From Argentina anserina (taxonomy: Eukaryota; Streptophyta; Magnoliopsida; Rosales; Rosaceae), in the NCBI RefSeq assembly GCF_933775445.1, contig NW_026089441.1, positions 248,001 through 312,000 of the forward strand: a DNA stretch of 64,000 nucleotides, in the 5' to 3' direction. A program made the position numbers and the translations under genes. Positions 62,918-64,000 of the stretch are shown piece by piece (the first letter of the stretch is position 1; each line of letters begins with the position of its first letter). Under the pieces are notes generated by a model. The model saw only the letters and a list, made by a program, of their open reading frames with translations, searched no databases and had not been told where the DNA came from.

Positions 62918-64000
62918 AGAAACTCGCATCAGAAAGCCTTACAGAAATATACTCAAACGAGAAATGAAAAGATAAACAATTGGAATAGTTAAGATACGCA
63001 ATCGATGTAAAGATACTCAGTTTGAAAGAAACACACTCCCACACTTGCAAAACTCTCAAATACAATAGAAACTCGCATCAGAAGCCTTACAGAAAGATAC
63101 TCAAACGAGAAATGAAAAGATACAGAATTGGAATAGTAAAGATACGCAAACGTTGTAAAGATACACAATTGGAATAGTAAAGATACGCAAACGATGTAAA
63201 GATACTCAGTTTGAAAGAAACACACTCCCACACTTGCAAAACTCTCAAATACAATAGAAACTAGCATCAGAAGCCTTACAGAAAGATACTCAAACGAGAA
63301 ATGAAAAGATACAGAATTGGAAGAGTAAAGATACGCAAACGATGTAAAGATACAGAATTGGAATAGTACAGATACGCAAACGATGTAAAGATACTCAGTT
63401 TGAAAGAAACACACTCCCACACTTGCAAAACTCTCAAATACAATAGAAACTCGCATCAGAAAGCCTTACAGAAAGATACTCAAACGAGAAATGAAAAGAT
63501 ACACAATTGGAATAGTAAAGATACGCAATCGATGTAAAGATACTCAGTTTGAAAGAAACACACTGCCACACTTGCAAAACTCTCAAATACAATAGAAACT
63601 CGCATCAGAAGCCTTATAGAAAGATACTCAAACGAGAAATGAAAAGATACACAATTGGAATAGTAAAGATACGCAAACAGTGTAAAGATACACAGTTGGA
63701 ATAGTAAAGATACGCAATCGATGTAAAGATACTCAGTTTGAAAGAAACACACTCCCACACTTGCAAAACTCTCAAATACAATAGAAACTCGCATCAGAGA
63801 GCCTTACAGAAATATACTCAAACGAGAAATCAAAAGATACACAATTGGAATATTTAAGATACGCAATCGATGTAAAGATACTCAGTTTGAAAGAAACACA
63901 CTCCCACACTTGCAAAACTCTCAAATACAATAGAAACTCGCATCAGAAGCCTTACAGAAAGATACTCAAACGAGAAACGAAAAGATACACAATTGGAATA

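Larger units (their letters stand above)
1..64000 (+). repeat. Continuous tandem satellite array, S/L monomers
   Basis: Every part of the window that I read is built from the same monomer in one orientation. Landmarks in order within a unit are AGAAACTCGCATC, GCCTTACAG, AAACGAGAAATG, GATACACAATTGG, GATACGCAA(A/T)CGATG, GATACTCAGTTTG, the C-rich ACACTCCCACACTTGC and ACTCTCAAAT(A/T)CAAT. The array runs off both ends of the window. One 149-bp unit counted by hand has 69 A, 30 C, 21 G and 29 T, so the plus strand is very A-rich (46% A against 19% T). No stretch of unrelated sequence, mobile element, rRNA, tRNA or telomere motif was seen, so all gene-free intervals hold satellite only. Arrays of this kind usually form constitutive heterochromatin, often at centromeres; a centromeric role here is inference. 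I do not recognise the family. Confidence 0.98.
60900..64000 (+). repeat. 1,583-bp tandem duplication reaching the window edge
   Basis: Copy 1 is about 60900-62482 and copy 2 about 62483 to at least 63795. Both share AAACTAGCATC (near 61677 and 63260), GGAAGAGTAAAG (near 61736 and 63319), GGAATAGTACAG and TTATAGAAAGATAC. After about 63795 copy 2 follows the 56612-56817 sequence (GAAATCAAAAG, GGAATATTTAAG) rather than copy 1, so it preserves the older continuation. The array continues past the end of the window. Confidence 0.87.

Noticed and set aside
1..64000. CRISPR array
   Set aside because: There are no unique spacers; the sequence between any repeated motif is itself repeated, units are 149/189 bp, and no cas-like genes are present.
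1..64000. Telomere, rDNA or 5S tandem array
   Set aside because: No TTAGGG/TTTAGGG-type repeats and no recognisable rRNA or 5S internal control sequences were seen.
1..64000. Transposon-derived satellite with terminal repeats or a target-site duplication
   Set aside because: No inverted terminal repeat, polypurine tract, reverse transcriptase or transposase fragment is visible inside the monomer. The A-rich strand bias alone is not evidence of retroposition.
1..64000. Hidden gene or undescribed defence or metabolic system
   Set aside because: Reading the window end to end showed only monomers of one satellite family; there is no non-repeat interval that could hold one.

Overview
The whole 64 kb window is one uninterrupted, head-to-tail satellite DNA array. 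I see no protein-coding gene, RNA gene, transposon, inversion or unique-sequence island. Arrays of this length, AT-rich (about 34% GC in the consensus unit) with near nucleosome-length units, are typical of eukaryotic centromeric or pericentromeric heterochromatin. I do not recognise the satellite family and cannot name the organism. I see no specific match to the alpha, CEN180, CentC or CentO satellites as I remember them.

The basic unit comes in two main lengths. The short unit (S) is 148/149 bp. The long unit (L) is 189/190 bp and differs from S by a direct duplication of an internal 41-bp block. That block is itself a 22-bp plus a 19-bp subrepeat, each beginning AAAGATAC. S and L often alternate as a 338-bp dimer, but SS and LL runs are common. 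Rarer units are 230 bp (three 41-bp blocks), 213 bp and 253 bp (fused units), 127 bp and 116 bp (internal deletions). By division there are roughly 380 monomers, all in the same orientation.

On top of the monomers lies a nested hierarchy of multi-kilobase duplications, recognised by shared private variants and constant offsets. From left to right: 676-bp tandem (1.1-2.4 kb); 1,878-bp tandem (2.2-6.5 kb); near-perfect 3,149-bp tandem (5.7-12.0 kb); a mosaic stretch (12-14.3 kb); a 4,480/4,818-bp duplication (15.5-23.9 kb); 2,069-bp tandem, about 2.4 copies (23.1-28.1 kb); 784-bp and 2,204-bp tandems inside an S-rich domain (31.3-36.6 kb); a 9,207-bp offset duplication (27.8-29.9 and 37.0-39.1 kb); a 26,879-bp offset duplication linking 14.2-16.4 and 41.1-43.2 kb; a 3,865-bp offset (45.2-46.4 and 49.1-50.3 kb); 2,961-bp tandem, about 2.3 copies (48.6-55.4 kb); 2,218-, 5,600- and 1,583-bp offsets (54-64 kb). 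Block edges were read by eye and are good to tens of bases.

The many open frames of 60-257 codons, mostly on the minus strand, are by-products of the repeat. The 189-bp L unit is exactly 63 codons, so consecutive L units keep one frame open, whereas S units shift it. Nothing supports their translation. The interest of the window lies in its repeat architecture, the recombination junctions it preserves and the relative history of its blocks.
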